From positions 195,866-259,865 of the forward strand of contig RWJK01001672.1 in the NCBI GenBank assembly GCA_004335835.1: 64,000 bases of DNA, written 5' to 3'. Source of the DNA: Scenedesmus sp. ARA3 (taxonomy: Eukaryota; Chlorophyta; Chlorophyceae; Sphaeropleales; Scenedesmaceae). Under the pieces are notes generated by a model, which worked only from the letters and a program-made list of their open reading frames with translations, did not search any database and was not told the DNA's origin. Positions within the stretch are counted from its first letter, which is position 1. Each line of letters starts with the position of its first letter. Below are positions 49,801-60,429 of the stretch, piece after piece. The position numbers were made by a program, and so were the translations under genes.

Positions 49801-50753
49801 CGATTGCATCCCACAGCAGAGTGTCCTGCAGCTTCCCTGCCCTCCAGCCTTGTGATCCTGCCGCTGCTGCTGCTGCTACTGCCTAGACGTTGCTGCTGCC
49901 GCCAGCTGTGTGTTCACCACCATATTCTGAGCGCTTCTGCAGCTGCAGCAGTGAGCGCACCGCCTCGCTCTTTGTTGAGCCGTAGAATGGTGACGTGTCG
50001 AAGAAGTTGATGCCTAGCTTGAAAGCCTCATGCACTGAGGCGATGCCCTCTGCCTCATTGATCTCCTGCAAGCAGCACACAGTACAAAATACACACTTTT
50101 TGATTAAGTGAAGCAAGTAACATTGAGTACAGCGTCTGTTGCTTGATGAAAGAGGGCGTCGAGAGTTGTCACACTACTGTCCTGCAAGCACATGCTGCAG
50201 GCCCTGCAGTGCAGGGAGCGCTATGGAGCTCGTGCCCCAGCAGCGGGGCGATCCTGCAGCTGGGAATGACTTACAGAAGAACAAACGGAGGCATGTAACT
50301 TGCAGTGTATATGCGAGTGTAGTGTGTGTAGGCAGGCGAGCAACGCTGATGCTGGTGTTGATGCCCCGCCAGCTCGGGTGATGCTGCTGGATGCAAGGAT
50401 ATCCATGCATGCAACGTCTATGTGACTACTCTGCTTTAAAAGAGTTGCATATACTTAGTCACCCTGATGGAACACAAGGAACGACTTGGCTACCATCCAA
50501 TGTGCAGCAAAGGGTTTAACTGGCCGTGCAGTGTCCAGCTGCTGCTGCTCACCTGGAACACCCCTCCGAGAGGAGAAGCGCCAAAGCCCAGCACAGATAC
50601 CTCCAGTCCTGTGTTTCCTAATAATCTACGTGGCAAGGCCATCGTTGCTGAGGTTGCACGCCGGTTTCTAGCTGAAGTTGCTGCTGTACTGTGCAAGACC
50701 AGGTGTGGCCTGCTCGTGCGAAGCAGAGATAAACGCGTGTGAAATGCTCTCAT
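46807..50753 (-). CDS. L-galactose dehydrogenase
   Basis: Eight exons join in phase: 50753-50553 (conserved part from ATG 50642), 50065-49961, 49713-49657, 49343-49203, 48737-48617, 48361-48273, 47891-47722 and 47014-46807. The conserved protein is 326 residues, against 319 in Arabidopsis. The aldo-keto reductase tetrad is D53, Y58 (FFDTSPFYG), K84 (VSTK) and H122 (QCHDIEFGSL), numbered from ATG 50642. RVPPGTVDVILSYCHYSLND and SPLSMGLLTQQGPPEWHPA are diagnostic of L-GalDH. The enzyme oxidises L-galactose to L-galactono-1,4-lactone with NAD in the Smirnoff-Wheeler vitamin C pathway, normally in the cytosol. An ATG at 50753 would add 37 residues rich in Arg, Ser and Thr without acidic residues, like a mitochondrial presequence. 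Three introns contain echoes of adjoining exons. Confidence 0.95.
47206..47722 (-). repeat. Exon-edge echo array: four units of about 170 bp
   Basis: The last 16 or so codons of the 47891-47722 exon plus the start of its intron recur three more times, ending near 47545, 47378 and 47206. Periods are 177, 167 and 172. Each unit keeps GACCTGGCCAAGCTGGC. Unit 2 has lost its donor and reads VI-stop, unit 3 keeps GTGAGT, and unit 4 keeps GTGAGT but has a one-base loss. Confidence 0.9.
47842..48046 (-). repeat. Exon-edge echo: VGIIS exon start repeated, period 149
   Basis: The start of the 47891-47722 exon recurs at 47991-48046 in the upstream intron, with a CTGCAG acceptor. The copy reads VGIISGSPLSMALLTQ and then diverges. 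Confidence 0.9.
48703..48845 (-). repeat. Exon-edge echo: IISET exon start repeated, period 102
   Basis: The acceptor and first 13 codons of the 48737-48617 exon recur at 48805-48845 in the upstream intron. The copy keeps CTGCAG and reads IISETLPALQQLKA, then meets a stop a few codons later. Confidence 0.9.
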
Positions 50754-51018
50754 TATACATCTACGATTGACGCATACATGATCGCCATGCCTACTGAGAA
50801 GCCTTTGTACCGCAGGGTGTGAGGGTTGTGTGACAAGCGAGAGGATAGGCACAATGCATCCGTGATTGATCTAAGCTTCAGTTGATGTCGTTACATGAAA
50901 CAGACACCTTGATCATGTCCAGAAAAGCTTGTTGAAGGTACTGATTGTCCAAGGTCCCGCGTAGGCAGTGCGCAGCAGGGCCGTTTCTCCTACTCGGTCC
51001 TCACAACATCATCCCCAG
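50754..51018. promoter_or_regulatory. Divergent promoter region, L-GalDH / NTF2-like gene
   Basis: At most 376 bases (265 if the upstream ATG is used) separate the two start codons, so both promoters are here. No factor site was recognised. Confidence 0.45.
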
Positions 51019-53565
51019 ATGCGATCCTGCGACCATCAAAGATCAAGCTCCGCCCCTCACCGTTCTGAACCAACAGTGGACCACAACACAAGCAGCTCAA
51101 CCGCCTCTTCAACAGGCCGCCCTGCATCCCTGCAAACACGCTGCGTTTCAGACAAGCGACTGAGTATTTCAGGTAGCAGCTCACCACGATCGCCTTCATC
51201 GCCTGGACGTCCTCGCTGGAACGGCTCGCCTTGCCTGCTGTCATCAAACAAATCCAACAGCAACATGAGCAGCTCAGGCAACGGTGTTGCTGTGGAGCAG
51301 CTGCAGGCTCCTCTTCAGGGTAAGAGTTGCTGCATTATACAATGTTGGTGCAGCACAGGCGTAAGTTGTGCTAAGCTTTCGCTTCAGTGTCTCTCTGGCA
51401 TGATAGCGTGCTTTGCAAAGTGCTTGCTGCAGCACTGCCACGACGTCAATCTGCCAACATCTGCATTCTACAGTCAACAGGACGAATCTACACGGCTCCC
51501 CAGTGTTCGTGCAACAACCTCAGTGAATCGGCTAATTAGCTGCCTTTCTAGTGCAGGAGTTGAATGCAAGGGTGCATGACAACCTTGTGCTCATCCAATG
51601 CATCATGCGCTGTATGCCAGCTGCCGCAACAGGGTTGCATCACACCCCTTTGCATGCGTGCTTCCTGCAGGCACTGGCCCCAATCGCATGCACAGCAATG
51701 GTGTGTACTCTAAGAAGCAACTGGCTGAGCAAGATCTGACTGCTTCTATCAACAGCAACAGCAGCAACATTGGTGTGCAGCAGCAGGAGGGGCTGCAGGA
51801 GCAAGCAGGCCAGGCACAGCAGCAGCAGCAGCCGTATGAGCTGCAGATGCAGGAAGGTGAGAGGGTTTCACTTTGTGCATGCATTTGAGGCATGAACAGC
51901 AGTCGCTCCAGCCCCGGCTTCTGTGCACCTTGCACACGTTTTGCTCAGCATCATGCAACCGCACCACCATGCAACCGGCATCATCTCGCAACTGCATACT
52001 GCTGTGAGGCCAGAGGCTGCTGCTTGTCGCAGAAAGCTTCCCTTTCAAGAGAGCTTAGTTCTGGCAGCTCAATAACGGACCTTCTCCCATTGCTGCATGT
52101 TATTGGGGGATCCGCAACTGTCGTCTGCAGGTGCCAGCGCTGCGCCGGCAGGCAAGCTGACAGCTGTTGACACCTTTCAGCCAGAAAGGACATCAGCAGC
52201 AGCAGCATACACAGCCCCCAAGCTCCCCCTCTCCCGCACAGGCACGGACAACATTTATGCAGCCTCAGCTGCAGGTGGCTGGCCAGGCAGCAGCATTGCA
52301 GTGCCTCCACTGCCAGCTGCGCTGCTGCCTGCAGTGAACAGCTGCTCTGATCTGACTCAGGGCCAGCTAGATGTGCTGGGGGCATGGTACTGCCTGTACT
52401 GCCCACAGCCTGAGGCACAGCAGGCTGTAGCGCTGGCTAGGCGGTACGATGAGAAGGCGGGCTTTGAGGACAACTTTGTCAAGGTACAATAGCCCCTACA
52501 TATCTGTTCTGTTAGGTGGATTGAATCATGCAGAAGGCACCATTTCTATGGTACAGTCACGAGAAGGCGGGCTTTGCGGACTACTTTGTCGAGGCGTGTG
52601 CGTGGCTGGCTTGCATCAGGCTGGTGTGATGCTGTGGTGGGTGCTGCTGCCGTACTGTACGCCTGCAATGCTGCTGCTTGCTCTGGCGGCAGTGTTGCCT
52701 CGCAAGGAGGCACCACCAGACTGCCACCGCGGCACAACCAATCGATTACAACCACTCCGCTTCTCATTGCCCATCTCTTCCCTGCAGGTGTTTGGGCGTG
52801 AGCAGATCAGCGTCATGTTCTACCTGATGCGCCGGGCCACCAGCGGCATACGCATGGCCATTGAGAAGATCGAGGTGCTGCCTGGCAGCAGCAGCAGCAG
52901 CAAGCACGGCGAGACCTACCAGCTGCGCATTGTGGGGCGGCACTCCTTCTACTTCCCGCCCATCATCAGGTGGGGCTGCAGCAGCTGCAGCAGCAGCAGC
53001 AGTGCTGCGCAGAAGTGTTGTGGGCACGGTTCTTGCCTGTGCAATCCCTTGCTAGTACATAGCAACCAGTAGAATGGCAAAGCCCATCATCAGGTGGGGC
53101 TGCAACGCCATGCATGTGTGACGTGTGATTCCTGGCTGTGCTGTTCCTGGCTGGTGGGCAGGAGTCTGCAAATGTACACAAAACGAGTGATGCTCTGTAC
53201 TTCACCCATGACCATGCGCTTGATGACTGTCGAAAAGAGTGCAGCATGCTGGCCAGAAAACAGCTGTTGGCTGCACTGCACAATGCACACCCTGTCTCAA
53301 AATCTGACACACCCTGCTCTCTCTTCCTTCTCCGCTGCTGCTGCACCTGCTGCCTCTGCTGCTCCGCAGGGGCCCCGTGACATCGCTGCTGCTGCCACCT
53401 GCTCTGGAAGCCTGGGCCACAGACGTGCTGACTGTGCGTGCCAGTGACCACACGGTGCTGCACCACCTGCAGCGCGTGCACAACATCCCCACCATGCCCT
53501 GGCTGCTGCGCAGCTGCCTGGGCGTCAGCAGCAGCCTGGTGATGATGCATGTGCTGGGCTGGTGA
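51019..53565 (+). CDS. NTF2/SnoaL-like domain protein
   Basis: Five exons join in phase: 51019-51319, 51671-51856, 52131-52483, 52788-52969 and 53370-53565, giving 405 residues. The first 200 residues are Ser/Gln/Pro-rich and probably disordered. The last 170 form one compact domain: LDVLGAWYCLYC, then RRYDEKAGFEDNFVKVFGRE, then GIRMAIEKIEVLP, YQLRIVGRHSFYFPP and SLLLPPALEAW. Tandem helices followed by long beta strands, with F-E-D-x-F before a G-x-E, is how NTF2/SnoaL-fold proteins of the green lineage read. I cannot name a substrate, and the fold call is by pattern only. The start is the first ATG in an open frame; a GTG-initiated extension exists upstream but is unlikely. All three of its last exons have echoes of their 3' ends. 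Confidence 0.65.
52451..52592 (+). repeat. Exon-edge echo: end of exon 3 repeated, period 110
   Basis: GAGAAGGCGGGCTTTG at 52451 recurs at 52561 and continues with GACTACTTTGTCGAGG in place of GACAACTTTGTCAAGG. The copy has lost the GT donor (GAGGCG). Confidence 0.9.
52958..53104 (+). repeat. Exon-edge echo: end of exon 4 repeated, period 124
   Basis: GCCCATCATCAGGTGGGGCT, spanning the exon 4 donor, occurs at 52958 and identically at 53082, so two equal donor sequences are present. Confidence 0.9.
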
Positions 53566-53675
53566 TTAGTTCATAGTGGATGGGGTGGTGGGTGGTGGGA
53601 AGTTCATGGTGGGCTGCTGCGCAGCTGCCTGGGCGTGAGCAGCAGCCTGGTGATGATGCATGTGCTGGGCTGGTG
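53501..53675 (+). repeat. Exon-edge echo: end of last exon repeated, period 111
   Basis: The last 60 or so coding bases (from GGCTGCTGCGCAGCTGCCTG) including the stop recur at 53612 in the 3' UTR. Further GTTCA(C/T)AGT(C/G)G units follow to about 53,770. Confidence 0.9.
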
Positions 53676-54051
53676 AGTAGTTCACAGCGGACAGGCTGCT
53701 GGTGGTGAGAAGTTCACAGTCGGCTGCTGGTGGTGGGAAGTTGCGGACGGGCTGTTGAACTGTGAGAAGTCACCAGCCGGTGTGTACAGATCTGTCTAGA
53801 TGGGCTGCTGGATTTAGATGGGCTGCTGGATGACAAACTTTCACAGTTGATGAGCTGCCAAATAGTTGAGATGTTTGCAGGGTTGAACCCAATATGTTAT
53901 CATGAGCTGCTTGCTGGTGAGGGAGGCGAAGTGTGTGGGGTGAGCAGCTTTGGCAAAACGCTTTGACAGTTGGCAGCGGCCTTTTTTGCAGAGATGGCAC
54001 GGCAGTAAACCCTTGCATGGAACAGGTGTGCTGGTTGGCGTCAGTTGAGTC

Positions 54052-54056
54052 TGTAA
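54052..54056 (+). terminator. TGTAA polyadenylation word
   Basis: TGTAA lies about 490 bases after the stop codon at 53565. Confidence 0.4.
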
Positions 54057-54820
54057 CAATTTGCAGGTGTGACTGCTGCAGTGAAGGGGTTGTGGTTAAT
54101 CAGCATACATGAGTAACATCAGGCTCAGTTACCAGGCATATGTCGTCACACTGAAAGCTGTGGAGACACGTCAATATCGAAACAGCAATCAACAAGAACT
54201 GGTCTACAAGTTGCCCATGAATTAAGTACACGTGTTGCTGGCAAGAGATGGGCCCAGAAAGGCAGCCCCTCCCAAACCACCTCAAGGTAATTCCTGACCA
54301 GAGGGGGCAAACTAACAAGCCAGGGCCAGATACGGCCAGAACCTTCAAACACAGAAGAATAAGCAGGTCTCTCAATCGCTGATGGCCCTGAGCTGACCAC
54401 CGCATCAGTGCACTCCCGTGTTGGGTGAATCCTTCCACAAGGGCACTGCCAACCAACACCAGCAAGTTGCCAGTTACCAGCATGGGCAGAGTGGCCCATG
54501 GGTCGGCCTCTTCTGTCAGGCCACATGTCGTGCATGTGGGCAGGCTGCCCCATGGGCCGGCTCTTCTTGCTGGTACGCACTGTACGTGCTGAAACGTCAG
54601 GCACACAAAGCAAGCACTCTTCAGCGCGCACAAGCTGCTGTGCGTAGGTTGCTTCAACACATGCAGAATGCGTGCTGATCAGATCTCCTGCAGACGGCGC
54701 ACAAACGACACATGTACACTGGATCTCAGACCAACTGCATCGCCAAGCCAAACACATGACGGATTCCAAAGCTGTTGGGCGCACACGCAACACGCACAAA
54801 CAAAAATCCATCAACGCGCA

Positions 54821-54911
54821 AACGCTGCCAGCAATTGGGCTTGCCCAATTGTGCTGCGGTAGCGAGCCAGTAGGATTCCGTCCCCCCTGGTAAAAAAAAA
54901 CGCTGCCAGCA
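54821..54911 (+). mobile_element. Short poly(A)-tailed insertion with 13-bp target duplication
   Basis: AACGCTGCCAGCA at 54821-54833 is repeated exactly at 54899-54911. Between the copies are about 65 bases that begin with the perfect hairpin ATTGGGC-TT-GCCCAAT and end in an A run that merges with the second copy. Direct repeats plus a 3' A tail are the marks of LINE-driven retroposition of a small RNA. The source RNA is not recognised. Confidence 0.5.
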
Positions 54912-55466
54912 GACAGCATGTTTGGCAACAGTACACGGACCTCGCAGAAGCCCTGTGTGAATCCTAGCAACAATGTCGCTGCCCAAAGATTCTACATAAT
55001 ACAGTACACCTTGACCTGTCATACAAATCAAACAGCAGCAGCTGCCATCGGCTGCTCTGTACAAACTTTGATCGGCATGCAATGGGCTGTGCATTGTAGC
55101 TGCAGGTGCAGCCACACTGCCAGTTAGTTGTTTCAGGCTTAGAAGCATGCCGCCCTCCTCTGACACTTGTGCATATCAGCTACAACTCCATGCATACTCT
55201 CACATGCAGCCATTAGAGGCTTTGCGTAAGCAACAACTGCTGCTGAAAGCTGTAGAGCTCACGTAAATGCACTCAGCAGTGATTCGGAGGCTTGAAAGTG
55301 CACGTGCCGTGTTCAAGCCGGAAAACAACACAACTCGCACTTGGATAAGATGTGCTGCATCAGCAACTCCCTCAACATGCATAGAATGTGCATGCATGTG
55401 CAGATCCTGAACCCTCCAGATGACTTTGAAGAAGTCATACGTAGGCCCAGCATACACAAGATTGAT

Positions 55467-55471
55467 TTACA
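55467..55471 (-). terminator. TGTAA polyadenylation word (minus strand)
   Basis: TTACA on the plus strand, about 820 bases beyond the permease stop codon. It is a candidate only. Confidence 0.3.
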
Positions 55472-55729
55472 CCTCACCAATCAGCATGAAATGTGAGCCA
55501 CCACTAGCAAGAGCTGTGCGTCAATTGCCGCAGGCCCAGTGTGGCTTTAAATACTCTCCACAAGTGCTGTTTGTTGCAAGATGGGTGCGGCTGTACCTAC
55601 CATGCAAGTATTAGGTTGCTAGCAGTAGTTGGGTTGGTTATATACGACAAGCCAATGTGTGATGATGCAGCCGAGCAGCAAGATGCTGCCAGCTGACCCA
55701 TCCACATGCAGCACGCTCTGAACTCAGAC

Positions 55730-55795
55730 CATGCAATCACCCTGCTGTGGCTCATGATGGTGCCAGGACCCACATGCAATCACCCTCTGTCAAAG
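55730..55795 (+). repeat. Dispersed repeat pair, copy A
   Basis: Contains TGTGGCTCAT, GATGGTGCCAGGACCCACAT and CCTCT. The same words occur in the same order at 56868-56935. Confidence 0.6.
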
Positions 55796-56019
55796 CATAT
55801 CCCTTCTTTGCAGGCACACTGCGGTTGCGTTGCGTGCTTTGCAGCCTCTTCGATGCTCAGATGCTGCACACGGCATGGAGCGACAGCTGCAAGTACAAAT
55901 ACTAAACAGCAATACTTCTGAGCATGCCCCTTTGCTCTGTGCGGGCGTGATGCCACCGCAGTGCCTCGATCTGGTCACTCACTGTCATCAGCTGCAGAAA
56001 GCAGCCTGCCCCAGCACTT

Positions 56020-56145
56020 CCTGGAAAACACACACCAACAAAGGAAGCAGCGGCAGCTCTCCCTGGAAAACACACACCAACAAAGCATGCAGCTGCAGCT
56101 CTCCCTGGAAAACACACACCAACAAAGCATGCGGCACAGCACTCG
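56020..56145. repeat. 42-bp minisatellite, three units
   Basis: CTGGAAAACACACACCAACA starts at 56021, 56063 and 56105. It lies in the 3' region of the permease gene. Confidence 0.9.
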
Positions 56146-56287
56146 CACACACTCTTCACCATCAATCTAGCCTTTTCACAAGCTCTGCCCCTTGACCAGC
56201 ACATCTCCGCTCAACAGCTGTTGCAACCGAATTGATGCAAAGCCTCCCGGCCGGTGCTGCAGAGTGTAATGCTTGCAAGCCCTACAT

Positions 56288-59200
56288 TTAGGAGTTGCCG
56301 GGGGCCTTGGTGCTCGGCAAGCGGGCCACGTCATCGCTGTCATCATCAATCTGCACGCTGCCATCGTTGCCGTCGTACGCGATGTCTTTGGCATCAGCAG
56401 CGGCGTGGTGTGCGGCATGCTCCGGGTTGACGTGGTGCTGCAAGAAAAGGGAAACGGACAGCAGCAGCAGCGTGAATTTGCTGTGCTTTGCATATGGATG
56501 GGCAGCTGTGATAAATTGGAGTGTAGGGATGCATGTAACCCGGTCAACGCAGGCACATTGATTGGCTGATAAACACATTTGGCAATGCGGTTACTTGTGC
56601 TGTGGTGCCAGCACTGCCACTGTAAAGTCAATTGAGCTGTGACTACAGCTGTGCACTATAGCTGCAACTGTAAACACGGTTGCATCAACGGGGACAGTTG
56701 TCCGTAACCATTTGGTGGTTTGCACTTAGAGCAAGCTGTCGGTGAGGTGGGGTGCCGTTGCGCACCGCAGTAAGACGTCTCTGGATATAACACGAAAAAT
56801 TTGGTGCTCAAGGGTGTGCATTGTGCTTTACGGTGCTCACTCTCCTTTTCTGGTCTCAGACCTGTGTTCAACCTGTTGTGGCTCATACCATCCAAGATGG
56901 TGCCGGGACCCACATGTAACTATCCTCTCTCATTTGATCCGCTCCTCACCTGCAGCACAACGCTAGGGCTCTTGAAGGGTGCAGGCACCTTCATCTTGTG
57001 CTGGAAGGCGTCGGGGCAGTTGTTATATAACACGTTATGTAACGTGTCCTTGCCCATTGCCACGCCAATAAAGTCCATGATGAGGTTTCCCAGGTACACC
57101 ACGAGGTAGCTGCACAGCCCAGCAATGAGGCCATATGCAATGGAATATGTCATGGGCATTGTCACAATTGTGATGAAGGCCGGCACGGCTTGCTGCAGGA
57201 AACAAGAGTGAAAGGCAGCAGCAGGCGCAGCAGCAGCAGCGTCGTAAGAAGATGGTAGAATTTAATGGCCTGGAGCATCATGCCATTGCTGCTTGCCGCA
57301 GGGTGACAAGGTTCCAAGCAAGACACACATACGTTTGTTGAATGAGCTGGCAGCTGTGCTGCTGTATGGACGTCAATGCATGTACGAAATGCTGCTGCAC
57401 TGCACCCACCCGGACATCAGCCCAGTCAATGTCAACCACATTCTCCATCATCATGGCGCCAACCTGCATGGCAGCAGGCAGACAGATCAGATGTACTCAG
57501 CAGCAGCAAAATGCGTAACAGACCGCGCGGCCAGCACTGCTGCGACAGCAGAGAGCAACGGCTGCCACGTTGATTGCCTACTACAGCCAAAGCACCGGAT
57601 TAGCATGCCTGTGCCACCCCAGCAAAAAGCACGGTGCGTCTGACAAGTCCATCAGAGCTACATGAGTATCACTGCAGTTGAGCAGATGTTGATTGTGAAG
57701 TAAAAGAGCATGTGCAGCACGGTACAGCTGCAGCAAGCTATCACAGAGGCTGCAACAACACACACAAGCAATGATTGAAGGTGCGCAGCTTTGCATTTTT
57801 CTTGCTCGACTGTCCATTTTACACAGCAGCAGCAGCCAGCCTCACCAGCACTAGCGCGGGCCCTGTGGCAAAAGGTGGGATGCTTGCAATGAGTGGCGTG
57901 AAGAAGAGGCTCACGAGGAAGCCAAAGGCAACTGTCAGTGCGGTGATGCCGGTGCGGCCACCCTCACGAATGCCTGCAGCACGGCAGCAGCAGCAGCAGC
58001 AGCAGAAGCGTCCAGCAAACAATTATGCACAGCCGACACATTTCCAAGACAGCCTTGGCCACTGCGTCTGTAAGCAGCTGCTGTGCAAGTGGTTGCTGGT
58101 GGGCTAATCAGCCCATTATAATGCAGATTGTAAGCCTGTTGTCGAGCATTTGGCGCAGCCGCCCACCAGATGCACTCTCAATGTAGACAGCCAAGGGAGC
58201 GCAGCCCAGCAGTGATCCAATCACCGTGGCAATGCCATCAACGCAAAGGGCAAACAGCTGCGCTCACAGGACAAGCCACAGCAGAAGTAGAAGCAGCAGC
58301 AGCAGGGGCGGCGGCAGGGGCATGAAGTAACACATCAGCACATCGAGACAGCAGATCACATGGAAGTAACGGCATGCCAGTGCAAAGCTGCGGTACAGCA
58401 AGAGGTGTGTGCGGCGCAGCAAGCACCACAGCCAACTAGCGCTGTCAAGTTGATTTGCAGCAGCTCGTCATTGCTAATGGTATAACAGCCGGTCAAACAT
58501 GGTCAAACTGCTGCTGTTGACCTGGTTTGGGAAGGCCTTGGTCTTCTCGTCCACAAAGCCGGGGATGCGGTGGTTGAGCATGGAGGCCATGCTGAACAGC
58601 GTGCCTGGCAGGTGAGCAGCAGCAGCAGACATACTCAACACACGCACATCTATGTGCTGCAGGTGCTTTCTGCAGCAGCTGGCTGCAGACAATTCCGCAA
58701 GTGCAGCAGCCCCAGGGCTGAGACCACCCATGGCATCCAGAAATCCAGGTGGCTGTGCATAGGAGCAGTGGCTACAGCAGTGCCACAAAACCAAACTAAA
58801 ACGCTGCCAGCTGCCCACCTGTGGCATCCAGGAAGTCCAGGTAGCTGCAGGTAACCAGGACGCGTGCAGGGAGAGCGGCAGCGGCAGGCAGCATATGGTT
58901 AGCTTGTAGCGCACTGTTTTCTTCTAGGATTTTCTTCGAGGGCAGCTAGGCTTGTACTGCTGCTTGGTCTGCTATGAGCTTGTTGACACTGCTGGCTGTA
59001 AACATCATGCGCGATACAAGTGAAGCCTCCAAGGCTGCAATTCACTCATACTCGCAGGCAGGTAACGAGCGCCATCCAAAGCTGCGCCTTGTGGAAGTAA
59101 CATGACAGTTTTAGGCATGGTAAATGCACAACTGTTCACCTGCAAGCAATGCTGGTCCAGAAGCCCCCCTGCCGAAAGGCTCCTGGAAGTGCTGACACCA

Positions 59201-60395
59201 AACAGCAGCATACAGCAAGCGCATGCAGCCATGATATTGGACTCACAGGAAGGTGACCAGTGCCACCCAGAGCTCTGTCTTCTGAGAATGCTAGTTTCAG
59301 AACTGAACAGCAGCATGCAGCAAGCACATGCAGCCAAGGCATTGCACTCACAGGAAGGTGACCAGTGCCACCCAGAGCTCTGATTTGTGGAAGGCGTCAA
59401 AGCTCCAGGCCAGCGTGGTCTTGCGCGCATCTGGCACTGACACCACCTTCCTGAAGAACTCGAAGCGCTCAGCGCCGCCTGTAGGTCAAATGTTGAACAT
59501 GAAACAGAGCTTCGGGCTGCTGGTTGTTCACTACAATGTTTTATATCTGTGCAAGGACCACATCTCCACCCTACTTGCAACCCTGATCTTCCTTGCAAGC
59601 TGTAGTGTTTTGCACTTGGTGTTGCAGTGTGACACAGAAAACATTGGTTTCCTGCAAATGTGGCATTCAGCCACCTCACCTGCTTGCTTTGGCAGCAGAC
59701 ACACATCTTGTCTAATATTACAAAGTTGCCAAACAACAGGCATCCTGCAGGCTCACCTGGCACCTGCGGGTTGTCTCCCAGGAAGGATGCAGCATGGCCT
59801 GGGATCCACGACATGAAGGTGGTGAACAGGATACCTGCGGGAGCACATGCAAAACACACACACACAGTCAGCATGAGGTACTACCTGGTAGCAGTGATCA
59901 GCCCTTGCTAGCATGTGGTTCAGGGTCAAGGCACTGCATGGTTGGTCACTGGTGCATAGCTTGCAGGCAGCGTGGCAGCGGACTTCTGTGTTGGCGCGCT
60001 GCAAGAAAATGCACAATTGCTTGTGGCGCCTCCAGCCCAGAGAGTGAGTGAGTGAGTGAGTAATTACCCAGGCAGCTCTGCAGCTCCTGGGTAAGTTAAG
60101 GCAAAGAGGGTGTGTGTGGCCAGGGGCGGCGCCCCTGGGCTCCTCACCCTCTACCGGTCCACTTGCGGCCTAGGGCGCAAGCGGGGCGTAAAACGTGAGC
60201 CTCCAGCCCAGCGCTGTCACAGCAATCACCACAAGCATGTTGACTAGAGCTAGGGCTCCGGTGTGGGCGCACAACCAGCCACGCAACACGCACCGTACAT
60301 GATGGCGCCCTTTACACGGCGTCCCGTCAGCAGCACCATGAAGGCCAAGCCGCAGATGCCCAACCACATTGTGGCCAGGTGCATGCGCTTGCCCT

Positions 60396-60429
<34 letters not shown>

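Larger units (their letters stand above)
53566..56287. other. Convergent 3' UTRs / intergenic
   Basis: TGTAA at 54052-54056 is the likely plus-strand poly(A) word. From about 54,100 to 56,287 lies the 3' region of the minus-strand permease gene, with TTACA at 55467-55471 as a candidate minus-strand signal. The region also holds a small retroposon-like insertion, a 42-bp minisatellite and a dispersed repeat. A 275-codon minus-strand open frame at 54146-54973 has no recognisable motif. Confidence 0.45.

Noticed and set aside
54146..54973. 275-codon minus-strand open frame
   Set aside because: A second frame on the same strand is also open there, no domain is recognisable, and it contains the small retroposon-like insertion. 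It is probably non-coding 3' region.
56020..56145. Three regular repeats as a CRISPR-like array
   Set aside because: Units are contiguous 42-bp repeats without unique spacers, in a eukaryotic 3' region. It is a minisatellite.
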